NCBI RefSeq assembly: GCF_014905175.1
Contig: NC_057793.1
Span: 1,860,001 to 1,924,000 of the forward strand
Source of the DNA: Aphidius gifuensis
Lineage: Eukaryota > Arthropoda > Insecta > Hymenoptera > Braconidae
DNA length: 64,000 nucleotides
Direction: 5' to 3'
Positions within the stretch are counted from its first letter, which is position 1, and each line of letters opens with the position of its first letter. Positions 47,012-59,532 of this stretch are shown piece by piece. The notes beneath the pieces are model-generated. The model did no database searches. It saw nothing but the letters and a program-made list of their open reading frames with translations, and was not told where the DNA came from. The position numbers were made by a program, and so were the translations under genes.

Positions 47012-48114
47012 TCCTAAAATTTTTATTAAATTTGTTTATTTTTCTACTTAATTTACTCTATTATGCTGATAATTTATTTTATTTTACATTTAAATTTATT
47101 CTTTAGAAATTTTGTTTGATTAGGTGAGGTTGTTGGAAAAAAAAATTAGACAAATTAGACAAATTTTAAGTAAACAAAGATAAACTTTATCAATTAGATA
47201 AAGAATTTATTGAAATGAAATAATTTGGTTTTAATTATAAATGACACGTGGGAAATGTTCGATATGTTTAAATTAATAAATATATTCATAAACTTTAAAT
47301 AAAAAAAAAAGACAAACATGAGAAAGACAAAAAACAAAAGACAAATTAATAATAATAAAAAAAAAAAACAACTCAATATTCAAATAGATAAATTAGTTGG
47401 ATAAACAAATATTTATTTAGTTATTTTTTTCTTTTTATTTCAAGTAATGACGTCAATTTTTTTATTGTAGAATTTTTGTATTTTAATTTGAAAGATTGAA
47501 AAAAGACATTATTTATTATGATAAATAAAATATGAAAATATAATCTAATTAACAACTGAAAAGACCATAAAATTTCAATAATTTTTATTAATAAAAATGT
47601 TTATTGAATACGAAGAAATTTCAAATAAATCACTTCAAGTTTCATGAGATTTTCATGTCATTTTCTTCAACGATCAAAGAAAAATAAATAAAAAATTAAA
47701 TAATTTGCTTTATTTCAATTTAAATTGTACATAATTATTATTTCAATTTTCAAAGCTCATCTAGAAATAATATTTGTACGTTAAATAAATCAAAGGCTGA
47801 AAAGTTTTGATTTTGTGACAGTAATTGATACGACTCGTATAATTTTTTTTCGTTTTCAATTTAAAAAAACGTACGTGGCTTTTTTAATCTATAATTATTT
47901 CGCACGAATTCGCATACATTATTTGAATATATAAATCATACAGATAGATTTATAAGTTGGATTATTTTATATTATTTACTTGAACGAAAAAATCTTGTTG
48001 AATTTGGATTTATTTCATTTCAATTTTATCAAGATAAGATAGACTATGTTTGAATATATAGATTTATGTATTTATATGGCAATAAAATTACATTGCTGTA
48101 AGATGAGATGATTG
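47012..48114. other. AT-rich intergenic DNA
   Basis: No gene seen. An ACAAATTAGACAAATTAGACAAATT short tandem motif occurs near 47148-47165. The region separates divergent secreted-protein genes. Confidence 0.5.
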
Positions 48115-48252
48115 TATAAAAGCAGAAGATATTTTCTATCCTATAGTAAAATTAAATTCAGTTTCTATTTTATACTTTATATATTATCAAACAAATAATT
48201 CGTTTATATTTTAGAATTTCAATTGAACAAGTACAACAAATTATTTTTCAAG
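48115..48252 (+). promoter_or_regulatory. TATA box and 5' UTR exon of the first 650-aa secreted protein
   Basis: TATAAAAG at 48115-48122 is followed by TTCAGTT near 48157. A probable UTR exon ends TTTTCAAG at 48252 with the donor GTAAATAT. A possible acceptor (CTTACAG, ~48819) precedes the coding exon at 48969. Confidence 0.5.
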
Positions 48253-48301
48253 GTAAATATATTTTATAATTTGAATAATTATTTGAGAAAAATTTAATGG
48301 T

Positions 48302-48343
48302 ACATTAGACTTTATATAATGGACATTAGACTTTATATAATGG
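48302..48343. repeat. Perfect 21-bp tandem duplication
   Basis: ACATTAGACTTTATATAATG followed by G is repeated exactly twice, head to tail, in the 5' intron of the first 650-aa secreted-protein gene. Confidence 0.95.
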
Positions 48344-48968
48344 AGATAATTGATTTTTTCCTCAATTTTTATATTGAGCACAATGCATTGCTCAAGTATC
48401 CAATAACGAAAAAATTTATTTTTTATTTTAAATTTACTTTTTTATCGTTAGAAAAGAAAAAAATTAAATCGTTCGAATTTCATTAATATGACCGTGACCT
48501 TAAGAATATTATAAAAAGATATATATTTTTTCTAAAAAAATAACTTGATAAAAAATATATATAGAAAGAGATTTTTAATTTTATCAAAGATTATTATCAT
48601 TGTGTTAAAAATATTAGACTAATAACTTTGATGTAAACTAGAATATTTTTATTCCAAGAATAAAAACAGGAAAAAAAATTATTTTGATCCCAGACAGTCG
48701 GTCACTTGGCGCGAACAATAATTTGTTATAAATTTACTTTTAGAAAATTATACTCAGGTCATGGCCACATGATAAGAACATTGTTCAGCAGCACTCTGTT
48801 AAAAAATAAAATCTTACAGTCATTTCTCACGAAACTTCTCGGAGTGAAGTCAATTTAAACGTGCCAGTATTCGATAAAAAAAAATTAAATATTTTCAACG
48901 ATTTATTTAGAAAAAAGAAATAAATTTATTCATTGAAAAAAAATTACATATTTTTTTTTATTTAAAAA

Positions 48969-51551
48969 ATGAGATTGCAATTATTTTTGTTGATGTCAAT
49001 GAGCTATTGTGTTTCGATAATTCATGGAGACAAAGAATCATTTGATTTGACAATAGATAATAAATTTGCAAACATTGATTCATTATTATTAACAACTGAA
49101 AAAATATACAATTCAACAATTGCTCCAACACGTCCATCTAATTCAAAATCAGATGAAGAAATTAAAAAATACAAAAATCAATTATCAACTGCAGCTGAAG
49201 ATGTTATCAATGAAATATCAATTTATGATCGTTCATTAGATTATTTCAAATTTTTAAACAACAATAATAATTCAACAAATAATCAATTGATTAAAGAAAA
49301 ATATAATTTCGATTATAAGAAGATTAATGTTTTTAATAACATCAGTTTTATGAATTATATATTTTTGGATTATGAAAGAGTTAAAAATAAATCACATAAA
49401 TTGAATGATTGTTATATTCAAGCATATCATTTGAGCATTGACATACGTTATACAATTCATAAGTCAGCTAAGGAAAATAAAAATGATAACATTAATGATG
49501 ATTCTTCATTTTTCGATGTTATTGAAAATAGAACAAGGGTAATTTTATTTAATCCAAAAAACATACTTTATTATAATTAATTTGTATTTTAATTATCTTG
49601 TATTTTTAGTTTTTACAGTTGAATGAATGCCATGAAAATATTCCACCACCATTGCAATATACTCTTTATCAAATTTATTTAATTCTCGTTACATCTGAGA
49701 TGAAGTGTTTAGCATTGGAAAGCTTATGTTCTCATTATATCCAACAAGAAAATCCTTGTAAATATACATTTTATAAATTTAATATTATTTTCTATCGTTA
49801 CTATATTATTTATAAAATATTTACAGTTTTTAAAAAAGATGATGTAGAAATCAATACTTATCATGAGATGAATTCAAAAAATAACATATTAAGAGAATAT
49901 CATTCAATTATGAAAAAAAAAATTGCATCAGCATCCAGGAAAATTGAAAATTGTTTAGCTGGAAAAATTGAATCAAGTATTTACTTATTTTTTTTTTTGT
50001 ATATATTAAAGTTGCGAAACAGGTTTTACTAATGAAAATGTTGTAAAAATTTTTTCAGATGAAAAATTGATAGATTCAGAAGCTAGTTTAAGATCTAATC
50101 CAGTTATTGTTCATGAATATTCATTGAAGAATAGAACTAGGATAGAAACCTTGACCACGAAATCTCTCTGTCATAATAATGCTGATAGCTGTATAGAACT
50201 ATCAGATTTTGAATATTGTTTAACAGTAAGTTAAATAAATATTATTGTTTCATTTGCATATTGACTTGTTTTTTTTTAATTGTCGAACAGGAGAATAAAT
50301 ATTTTTATGAAGCAAAATGGATGTCACTTAAGATTCTCGACTCATCCGACAGGAATAAGACAAAGCATGCTAGCATTGGTCCGTTGAATAATTGCTTAGT
50401 ATCACGTTTCCATCATTCCGGATATATTTTACACCAGTAAGTTATATCTTATTATAAAATTGCATGAAAAATTATGATAAATAAATTGAATTTCATTGTT
50501 CCTAGATCCAAATCAAAAAAAGGGTTTCAACACAAAAAATTTTATCTTTGTGATTGTGTATTTAATATTTATAAATCAAAGCATCCAATATTTATTTCAA
50601 CTCAAATTGTTGAAGCCAATGTGACCAACAACATGTTTGTATTTTTTTTTTTTTAAATTATTTCATCGACACTTAATTTATCAGTGTTATAATTATAAAT
50701 TATAATTATAAATTCATATATTATTTTTTTTTAGGACAATAACTGGTGTAAGATTTGTTAAAAAAAGTGGAATTATTTATACACAAATACGTGAAGGTAA
50801 GATGATGCCTGGAGGTGAAATTGATAGTAAAACTGAAGAGTGGAAGAATGTTAATTATTCTCAAAATTTAAATGAGACTTTGAGTGATGAATTCATTGAG
50901 ATTAATTCACACGATAAATTTATTAATTTAGATGACGTTCATTGTCCCTCGAAAAATCATGTTCTCACTGGTATGATAAATTTATTTTTGTTGAATAATA
51001 ATAACACTTAATTATTTTCTTTATATTTTTAATTAATTAAAAATTATTTATTATTTAATCAAGGTGTGGGATTACGAATGGGTAAAAATCCTGAAAATAA
51101 AAATCGAATTGTTTTATATGTCGATTGTCATCTTGTTGATTTCAAGCGAGGATATTTTATGGATAACACTGGACCTTTTGAAGATTCAAAATCAAATACG
51201 TAAGCCAATAAGATAACAATAATAATTTCTTTTATTTTAATTTTAATTATTTTTGTATATTATTATTTTTGTCTTTACAGAGATCAATTGGAAATTGGCT
51301 ATTTGCCTCCCAACAAAGTTGATGAAAATCACCAGCTCGATTCGACAACAAATAATTTTGTTAAAATAATATCATCAGATCATGATGACAATAAAGAAAG
51401 CACCACTTTACCATGGTTAAATTCTCTGGCAGTTAAAAGCACCACGAGTTTACCACTATCTGGCATTGGACTATATCATCGTGGTGCTAATTCATCTGCT
51501 GGCATCATTGCCTATCGATTGTATACAATTGATTATTCAATATTTATGTAA
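48969..51551 (+). CDS. Large secreted protein, copy 1 (650 aa), DUF4803-like
   Basis: Nine exons: 48969-49538, 49610-49757, 49827-49976, 50059-50225, 50291-50436, 50506-50634, 50735-50970, 51064-51199, 51281-51551, with consistent phases. The start gives a clear signal peptide (LFLLMSMSYCVSIIHG). The N-terminal exon is helical, Asn-rich and has many N-x-S/T sites. Conserved Cys-containing helices follow (LNECHENIPPPLQYTLYQIY, CLAGK). The C-terminal half is beta-rich: TITGVRFVKKSGIIYTQI, MPGGEID, VHCPSKNHVLTG, VLYVDCHLVDFKRGYF, SGIGLYHRGANSSAG. This resembles the insect secreted family I recall as DUF4803; the name needs a profile search. Function unknown; it could be a venom or hemolymph protein. 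Exon 2 has two in-frame acceptors 9 nt apart. Intron 2 (69 nt) is stop-free and in frame. Confidence 0.8.
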
Positions 51552-52374
51552 TTTTTACTCTTTTTTTGTAAACAAATTTTGATGCAAATACACTTTAATT
51601 AATTACCTATTTTTTCATGCTCTTTAATTCATTCGATTGCAATGGTACAAATTAAATATATTCATCAAGAAAAAATTTATTTTTATATTTTTAATTACTT
51701 TTTTATCATCAAGATTCAAGCTCAGTTCTCAGAAAAAAGAATATCAAATCATTTATACTGAGTACGTGACCTAGAAAAATATTAAAATATATATATATAT
51801 ATTTTTAGGTCATTTATTTTATTTATTTTACATCTTTAAATTTATATTAATGACGTGTCGATTTCTGTTAAAACTTATACATAAAAAACTTGATGAAATT
51901 TAAAAAAAAAAAAATTTTATTTTATCGGAGATTATTTTTGTTGTGTCCAAAAATAATTACTGATAACTTTCATTTATTTTTCGTCTTGTTGATAAAATAA
52001 ACTATTGTAGTTCTAAGAAAAAAAATATTTTCTGATAAACTTGTATGTCGTTAGCAGATAGTCGGCCAGGTGGTGTCAACGACTCAACTAAAGATAAGTT
52101 ATACAATAACTTTTTATTAATGTATTTTTAAAATATTATATCAATATCTTGGACACGTAATAAGAACTTTGTACAACAGCATTTGGCTGAAAAAGTCATT
52201 CCTCATTAAAGTGTGAAAAATAAAAAATTTTTAAATATAAATTTGATTCTCAGAGTGAAATAAATTAAAACGTGCAAGTATTCGATAAAAAAAATATTTT
52301 CAACGACTGATTTCGAAAGAAGAAACAAATTAATTCATTAAAACAATTTAAATATATTTTTTTTTATTTAAAAA
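51552..52374. other. Spacer between tandem secreted-protein genes (promoter of copy 2)
   Basis: It carries degenerate similarity to the upstream region of copy 1 (for example the GTGCAAGTATTCGATAAAAA block before both coding exons), so the duplication unit included 5' flanking sequence. No separate gene is seen. Confidence 0.55.
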
Positions 52375-54956
52375 ATGAAATTGCAATTATTTTTGTTGAT
52401 GTCAATAAGCTATTGTGTTTCGATAATTCATGGAGACAAAGAATCATTTGATTTGACAATAGATAATAAATTTGCAAACATTGATTCATTATTATTAACA
52501 ACTGAAAAAATATACAATTCAACAATTGCTCCAACACGTCCATCTAATTCACAATCAGATGAAGAAATTAAAAAATACAAAAATCAATTATCAACTGCAG
52601 CTGAAAATGTTATCAATGAAATATCAATTTATGATCGTTCATTAGATTATTTCAAATTTTTAAACAACAATAATAATTCAACAAATAATCAATTGATTAA
52701 AGAAAAATATAATTTCGATTATAAGAAGATTAATGTTTTTAATAACATCAGTTTTATGAATTATATATTTTTGGATTATGAAAGAGTTAAAAATAAATCA
52801 CTCGAATTGAATAATTGTTACATAGAAGCATATCATTTGAGCATTGACATACGTTATACAATTCATAAGTCAGCTAAGGAAAATAAAAATGATAAAGTTA
52901 ATGATGATTCTTCATTTTTCGATGTTATTGAAAATAGAACAAGGGTAATTTTATTTAATCCAAAAAACATACTTTATTATAATTAATTTGTATTTTAATT
53001 ATCTTGTATTTTTAGTTTTTACAGTTGAATGAATGCCATGAAAATATTCCACCACCATTGCAATATACTCTTTATCAAATTTATTTAATTCTTGTTACAT
53101 CTGAGATGAAGTGCTTCGCATTGGAAAACTTATGCTATCAACATCTCTACCAACTAAAATTTTGTAAATATATATACATTTTATAAATTTAATATTATTT
53201 ATTATCATTATTATTTATGAAATATTCATTAAACAGTTTACAGAAAACATGATGTAGAAAAAGATGTTAAATATGAAATGAAATTGAAAAATAACGTTCT
53301 ACGAGAGTATCATTCAATCATGAAAACAAAAATTTCATCAGCATCCAGAAAAATTGAAAATTGTTTAGCTGGAAAAATTACATCAAGTATTTATTTATTT
53401 TTTCTTCAGTAAATTATACATTGTATCCTTGAAATCGAATTTTTTTTTTTTATAATCTTTTTTTTTAAATTTCTTTCTAGTCGAAAAATTAGTTGATTCG
53501 GAAAATAAGCCAAGACTTCATCCTGTTATTGTTCATAAATATTTTATCAATGAGATATCTGTGTATGAAACTTTAAATACAGTTGCTTGTTATGGTAATT
53601 ATGATTTTAAAAGTTGCAGAGAAATTTCATCTTTTAGTTATTGTTTAACAGTAAGTTGAGTTGGTATTTTTAAATATAATATATTGTCTTACAACAAATT
53701 GATTATTAATTTTTAATTTATTTGAGGAAAACCATAAATTTTATGAAGCCAAATCGATGTCATTTGATACCCTTGAATCATCCAATGAAAATTCAACAGT
53801 GAATGATGTAAATAGTCTGATGAGTAGTTGCCCAATGTCACGTTATGAAAATGAACAAATCATTTTAGACAAGTAATTATATAAAAATGATATGATAATA
53901 AAAATAAATTATATAAAAAATTAAATTTATTTTTTCAGGTGCAAATCAAAAAATGCATGTGAACACAAAAAATTTTATCTTTGTGATTGTGCATACAATA
54001 TTTATAAATCAAAGCATCCAATATTTATTTCAACTCAAATTGTTAGAGCCAATGTAACGAACAATATGTTTGTATTTTTTTTTTATTATTTCATCGACAC
54101 TTAATTTGTCTTTGAAAAATTTATATATATGATATTTTTTTTAGGACAATAACTGGTGTAAGATTTGTTAAGAAAAATGGAATTATTTATACACAAATAC
54201 GCAAAGCTAAACTGATGCCTGGAGGTGAAATTGATAGTAAAACTGAAAAGTGGAAGAAAATTAATTATTCTCAAAATTTAAATAACACATTGAGTGATGA
54301 ATTCATTGAGATTAATTCACACGATAAATTTATTAATTTAGATGACGTTCATTGTCCCTCGAAAAATCATGTTCTCACTGGTATGATAAATTTATTTTTG
54401 TTGAATAATAATAATACTTAATTATTTTCTTTATATTTTTAATTAATTCAAAATTATTTATTATTTAATCAAGGTGTGGATCAATGAATAAAATCCTGAA
54501 AATAAAAATCGAATTGTTTTATATGTCGATTGTCATCTTGTTGATTTCAAGCGAGGATATTTTATGGATAACACTGGACCTTTTGAAGATTCAAAATCAA
54601 ATACGTAAGCCAATAAGATAACAATAATAATTTCTTTTATTTTAATTTTAATTATTGTTGTATATTATTATTTTTGTCTTTACAGAGATCAATTGGAAAT
54701 TGGCTATTTGCCTCCCAACAAAGTTGATGAAAATCACCAACTCGATTCGACAACAAATAATTTTGTTAAAATAATATCATCAGATCATGATGACAATAAA
54801 GAAAGCACAACTTTACCATGGTTAAATTCTCTGGCAGTTAAAAGCACCACGAGTTTGCCACTATCTGGCATTGGACTATATCATCGTGGTGCTAATTCAT
54901 CTGCTGGCATCATTGCCTATCGATTGTATACAATTGATTATTCTTTATTCCTGTAA
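52375..54956 (+). pseudogene. Large secreted protein, copy 2: frameshifted in exon 8 (truncated form or pseudogene)
   Basis: Exons equivalent to copy 1 are 52375-52944, 53016-53163, 53237-53386, 53481-53650, 53727-53872, 53939-54067 and 54145-54380; the exon-8 equivalent starts at 54474 and the exon-9 equivalent is about 54686-54956. Exons 1-7 are intact with conserved lengths (only exon 4 gains one codon) and open frames. In exon 8 about 5 bases are missing relative to copy 1, and the frame meets TGA at 54485-54487, giving a predicted ~520-aa product lacking the last ~130 residues. The unread remainder is still nearly identical to copy 1, so the break is recent or the tract was homogenised. 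Exons 4 and 5 are strongly diverged in sequence although length is kept. Confidence 0.75.
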
Positions 54957-55530
54957 CTAAATTACTTTGGTTGATAAATTATTCTATATCAATCTCTATT
55001 TTTTTTGTTCCAATAAGTCCAATCTTCATTTATTTCAAATAAAATTAAAATTAAAGTTTTTAAAAATCACAATTATTTACCACAAAATTTTACTGATGAT
55101 ATAAAAAAGCTTAAAATATGCAAAAAAAAACAATTCAAACATTCTTGCATATTCACTGAAACATATTAAAATTTAATGTCGATAACATAAACATTTCAAT
55201 TACCTTCCTCGTCATAATAATAAATACTGCAAAATAAAAAAAACAATATAATTTCTCAATAAGACAATAGACTTGATGTTGGTCTAGGACGACTGTACGT
55301 TTATTCATACATATTTATTACATTTATTTATATATTTGATTGTTAATTGTTATCGAGTGTTATAACCTATTAAAAGTAATAACAAAGTTCAACAGTTTTT
55401 TTTTTTCATTGACTATTCATAAAAAATTTAAAAAAATTTATTATTATTTTTTAACTGTATATCTAACCAACAATTTTGACAGTCCAATAATATGTATTGT
55501 TTATATTTACAGTATATTTACCCATGAGTC
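54957..55530. other. Intergenic DNA before the F-box/LRR gene
   Basis: AT-rich DNA with no open frame of plausible composition; it should hold the polyadenylation region of secreted copy 2 and the promoter of the next gene. Confidence 0.5.
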
Positions 55531-57384
55531 ATGATGAGTGCAAGGAGGATACGTATTGAGAAAGATCAACGAGTCTCTGCAGATGATGTTGAGGAGAAAA
55601 TGGATCTCATCAACTCTATTGATAATGATTCATTAGCACAAATATTTATGATGCTGCCAATTTCTGAGAGAATAACTATGGATCAAGGTATAATCATTGA
55701 CATATATATGTCATTTAGTTTGTTGATATTAATGTTTTAAATATAATATTTTCTATTTTAGTTTGTTCCAAATGGAAAGAGGCCTGTCAACTAGCTTGGC
55801 ATGACATTAAAAAATACGAGTGTAGGGATACAATTGTTCGTAGTTATGAAAAATGTATTTTAACACTATCACACGTAGAAAAAATATTATTCTATTGTGG
55901 TATTTATTTAAAAGAATTAATTCTTTCAAAAGTTTGTGACTCAAGTATCATGCCAATAATTGCTGAATACTGCAACAATTTAACAACACTTGAATTTGAA
56001 ATTGTCGAAAGTAAAGATGATCGTTATATTGATCGCTCTGTTGAAGCATTCACACATTTGAAACAATTGAAAGTCGTTAAAATACATATACATGTATCCG
56101 GAGATAAATTTCAATTTAAAATACTCAATAGTCTTCCAAAAGATATAAATGAAATTCATTTATTTTTTAGACCTTATGAATTTTATTCATACGCAGTAGT
56201 ATCATCACTTTTCGTAAGTACTTATTGTTAGTCGATAATTATTTTTATTGTCATTCATAAGAAAGAATATTAACTATGTTAAATTAATTTCATTTTAGTC
56301 TTTGAAAAAATTTACCAATCTTCGAAAGTTGACAATAAATTCTTGCATTATCACCGATATTATTCAAGATATATCAAAAAAAACAACACTTGTTTATCTC
56401 GATCTCAGTAAATGTGAGACTAAAAATGAGATTTTTACATTCAATCAACTTTTAAACTTGGAATATCTCAACATTAAGTACGCGAAATTCTTAAATAGTC
56501 AATCGAAAATTATTCCAAATCTACTCAGTGGTATTTTCAATGCATGCAAAAATCTAAAACATCTTGATGCACCAGGTTTTCACGTTGATCTAGCTGAAAT
56601 TAAAATGGAAAACTGGGTAAACTTGCAAAACTTGGTATATTTAGATATTCGCTGGCAAGCTAGTGATGCCATATTAAAAAAAATCATCAAGTATTGCAAT
56701 AATTTAAAATTCATAAATATCGATAGATTAAAAAGTGAATCGATTATAAAATTAACAAAATTAGAAAATCTCAATTATATAAAATTTGAATCGTATGAAG
56801 AAATCAAGGGGGAAGTAATAGTTGCAATTTCAAATAATTGTAAAAAACTTAAACATCTTAAACTTGCCGAGTATAATGAATTGCAGGCATCAATTTTTGA
56901 TGATTTATCAAAATTGCAATATATTGAAAGTTTATATTTGACACATAGTTGCGAGCTAAAAGATCCTGCTTTTATTGCTATTGCTAAAAATTGTAAACTC
57001 TTAAAATGTTTGTGGATTGAAGCGTGTCGTGAGATCACTTCAACTGCTCTTATTGCTTTAACGAACTTGAAACATTTGGAAGAGCTTAATGTTGGACGGA
57101 ATAGAAATGTTGAAGACAACTTTATCGTCAAATTAAGAGGAATAAAAAGTTTAAATTGCTGGAAATGCAAAAATCTTACTGATGCTGGTGTCATTCAATT
57201 TATAAAAAATAATCCAGATCTTGAATATCTTGACATCACCTTCAACAAGCAAATTACAATTGACACGATTATTGCTGCAGAAGAGGTATCTAAAAATCGT
57301 ACAAATGATACTTTTCTAGAAATATCGTGTGATCTAGATCTTGAAAAAGCTTGCATTCAATCTCAATGGTTAACTTTTGATTAG
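55531..57384 (+). CDS. F-box / leucine-rich repeat protein, 564 aa
   Basis: Exons 55531-55687, 55762-56213 and 56299-57384 join with phases 1 and 0. Residues ~25-70 form an F-box (DNDSLAQIFMMLPISERI, then VCSKWKEACQLAWHDIK, the first junction falling inside it). The remainder is a run of LRRs of AMN1/FBXL type with recurring hydrophobic-Cys spacing (for example TNLRKLTINSC, NLKHLDAPGF, CKLLKCLWIEACREITSTAL, LNCWKCKNLTDAGVIQFIKN). Such proteins are substrate receptors of SCF ubiquitin ligases via Skp1. Tandem ATGs start the frame; an upstream out-of-frame ATG (about 55523) precedes it. The substrate is unknown. Confidence 0.88.
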
Positions 57385-57948
57385 AATGGAATTGGAGTAT
57401 TTTTTTTTCTTAGCAGGTACATCTTGTATTTTTTCAATATTTCTACAAAAAAATCATATGTAAAATAATAAAAATTGAAAAAAAAATCATTACAAATTGA
57501 ATTCCAAACCATGCACTAAATTAACAACAATAATAAATATTAAAATATTTATTTTCAATTTATTTATTTATTAATAGTAAATGTGAATTATATTAATTTG
57601 TTTTTTTCAAGTTAATTATTTAGATTTAATTTTTTTTCGTCAAATAAAATTCAAATTGCCGGATGTACTAGCGACTTGTTGCGGAAAAAATATTAACTAC
57701 TTTTTAAGGTCACGTGATCAAATTAAATGGCTGAGAAAAAAAATGCATATGTGTAAATATATGTAATACAATTGGTGTTTGTGTTGTTGATGTTGTTGTT
57801 ACAATTCTACAATGTTCAAGAACATTCCCGAGTATTTACATAAAAATAACAACAGTAAATAATTACACATAAGAAACAAACATAAACAAATTAAAAAACA
57901 GAGTGATTTATATTAAATAAAAATTAATAATAATTAAAATTCATAACA
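57385..57948 (+). promoter_or_regulatory. Intergenic region with a TCACGTGA E-box before SPSB3
   Basis: The 564-bp gap holds the 3' flank of the F-box gene and the SPSB3 promoter. A palindromic TCACGTGA occurs at 57710-57717 (in context GGTCACGTGATC), the extended E-box bound by USF/MITF/TFEB-type factors, ~230 bp before the start codon. A GC-richer stretch (57655-57730) surrounds it. Confidence 0.45.
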
Positions 57949-59261
57949 ATGAGTGGATTATACTCTCATGACAATACAAATGCGCCATTAATTGTCAAAA
58001 AATATTGTGATTGTCCTGGTAAAACTAAATGTCAATGTGGTGAAGCTACAAGTAAGTTGATTATTTATCAATATAATAACAAAACAACAAATGACATTTA
58101 TCAATTAAACAATAATTCAATTCTAATCATTAGTGGACATTGATCTATAATTAAACAATGAATATTTTACAATTATCATTATTATTATTTATTTATTTAT
58201 AAATACTATTGATTAATATTAAAATCAATACTTGAATATATTTTTTTTTGATTAAAACTATTTATAGATTAATTAATTGATGTTATTTGTTTTAAAAAAA
58301 TTAAGGATTTGAATGGACATGGGATGAAAAAGTTATATCACCAACAAATTCATTATCAATATCAAAAGAAAATCGTGAAGTTGAATTTCATCCAGGATAC
58401 TCAAGTGGTACTGCTGCAGTACGTGCTAATAAATTTATGGAAAAAAATAGACATCATTATTGGGAAGTTAAAATGATAACACCAATTTATGGTACAGATG
58501 TTGTAAGTATTATTTAAAATCTATCTTGTATTTTTGTGATGATGATGATTGATCAACTAGTAATTGCTGAAATGTTTTTTTTTTCTTTGTATAATTAGAT
58601 GATTGGTGTTGGCACTGAACAAGCTGAGCTATCAGCAAATAATAAATTTTGTTCATTACTTGGATTAAATAAAGAATCATGGGGTTTTTCTTATAAAGGA
58701 AAAATTCAACATAATGGTGAACGACGTGATTATTCAGAACAATTTTATCAAGGTTCATTGGTTGGTGTTTATTATGATTCATGGAAAGGAACAATTGAAT
58801 TTTTTGTTAATCGTAAATCACTTGGTATTGCATTTACTGGTTTATATAACTTAACACTTTATCCAATGGTGTGTTCAACAGCTGCTAAAAGTATCATTAG
58901 ATTATCACAATGTTTATCAACACAATCATCATTACAAATGGAATGTCTAATGATGCTTAGACCAACTGATTTTACATATTTAAAAACTACATTTCCTGGT
59001 CTTCGTTATTTAACTAAAAGTCTTTTAACTGATATTTTACGAAATCGACAAGGTAAATTATCAAATTTTAAATGTTTTTTAAACAACATTATTCATTTTA
59101 ATAATTTTTATCATTATTTTACAGGTGCAAATCAAAATGATGATGATGATAATGATGACTATGAATTTCCAGCAAAATACATGATTCTTGATGATTTTGA
59201 TTTTGCTCTTGTTGGTTTTGGTAGACGAAAAAAAAAACCAAAATTATGTTCATCACCTTAA
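57949..59261 (+). CDS. SPSB3: SPRY domain-containing SOCS box protein 3 (SPSB3), 296 aa
   Basis: Exons 57949-58051, 58306-58502, 58599-59052 and 59125-59261 join with phases 1, 0, 1. The N-terminus has a CxCxxxxxCxC cluster (CDCPGKTKCQCGE). A B30.2/SPRY domain follows: FEWTWDEK, YSSGTAAVRANKF, HHYWEVKMITPIYGTDVMIG, FCSLLGLNKESWGFSYKG, GSLVGVYYDSWKGTIEFFVN, LYPMVCSTAAKS. The conserved GTAAVR and YGTDVM motifs separate it from the gustavus/SPSB1 type. The SOCS-box part (FPGLRYLTKSLLTDIL) would recruit elongin B/C to a cullin-RING ligase. An acidic DDDDNDD tract and a basic GRRKKKPK tail end the protein. Confidence 0.9.
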
Positions 59262-59532
59262 AAAGTAGATATATAAAAATTTTATTATTTTTTATTTATA
59301 AATTAATAATATCAAATTTATCATGTAAAATTTAACATTTTTATTTTTTTGTTTTAATTAAAATTATTTTGTTTATATTTTATTTTTCAGTTAATTGTGA
59401 TTAATTAAATGTCGATTTTTTTTTAAATTAATAATAAATATATAAAAAAATGAATAAATATATATAGACAATTTAAAAAAGAAAATTATTTAATTTATTT
59501 ATTATTTTACAATATTTTAAAATTAATTTTAT
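59262..59532. other. Convergent 3' flanks (SPSB3 / OGG1)
   Basis: About 270 bp of A/T-rich DNA between two tail-to-tail genes; it carries AATAAA-type signals on the plus strand (ATGAATAAAT near 59450). No gene. Confidence 0.6.

Noticed and set aside
56580..57194. Minus-strand ORFs over the LRR exon
   Set aside because: Antisense shadows of a clearly coding LRR region.
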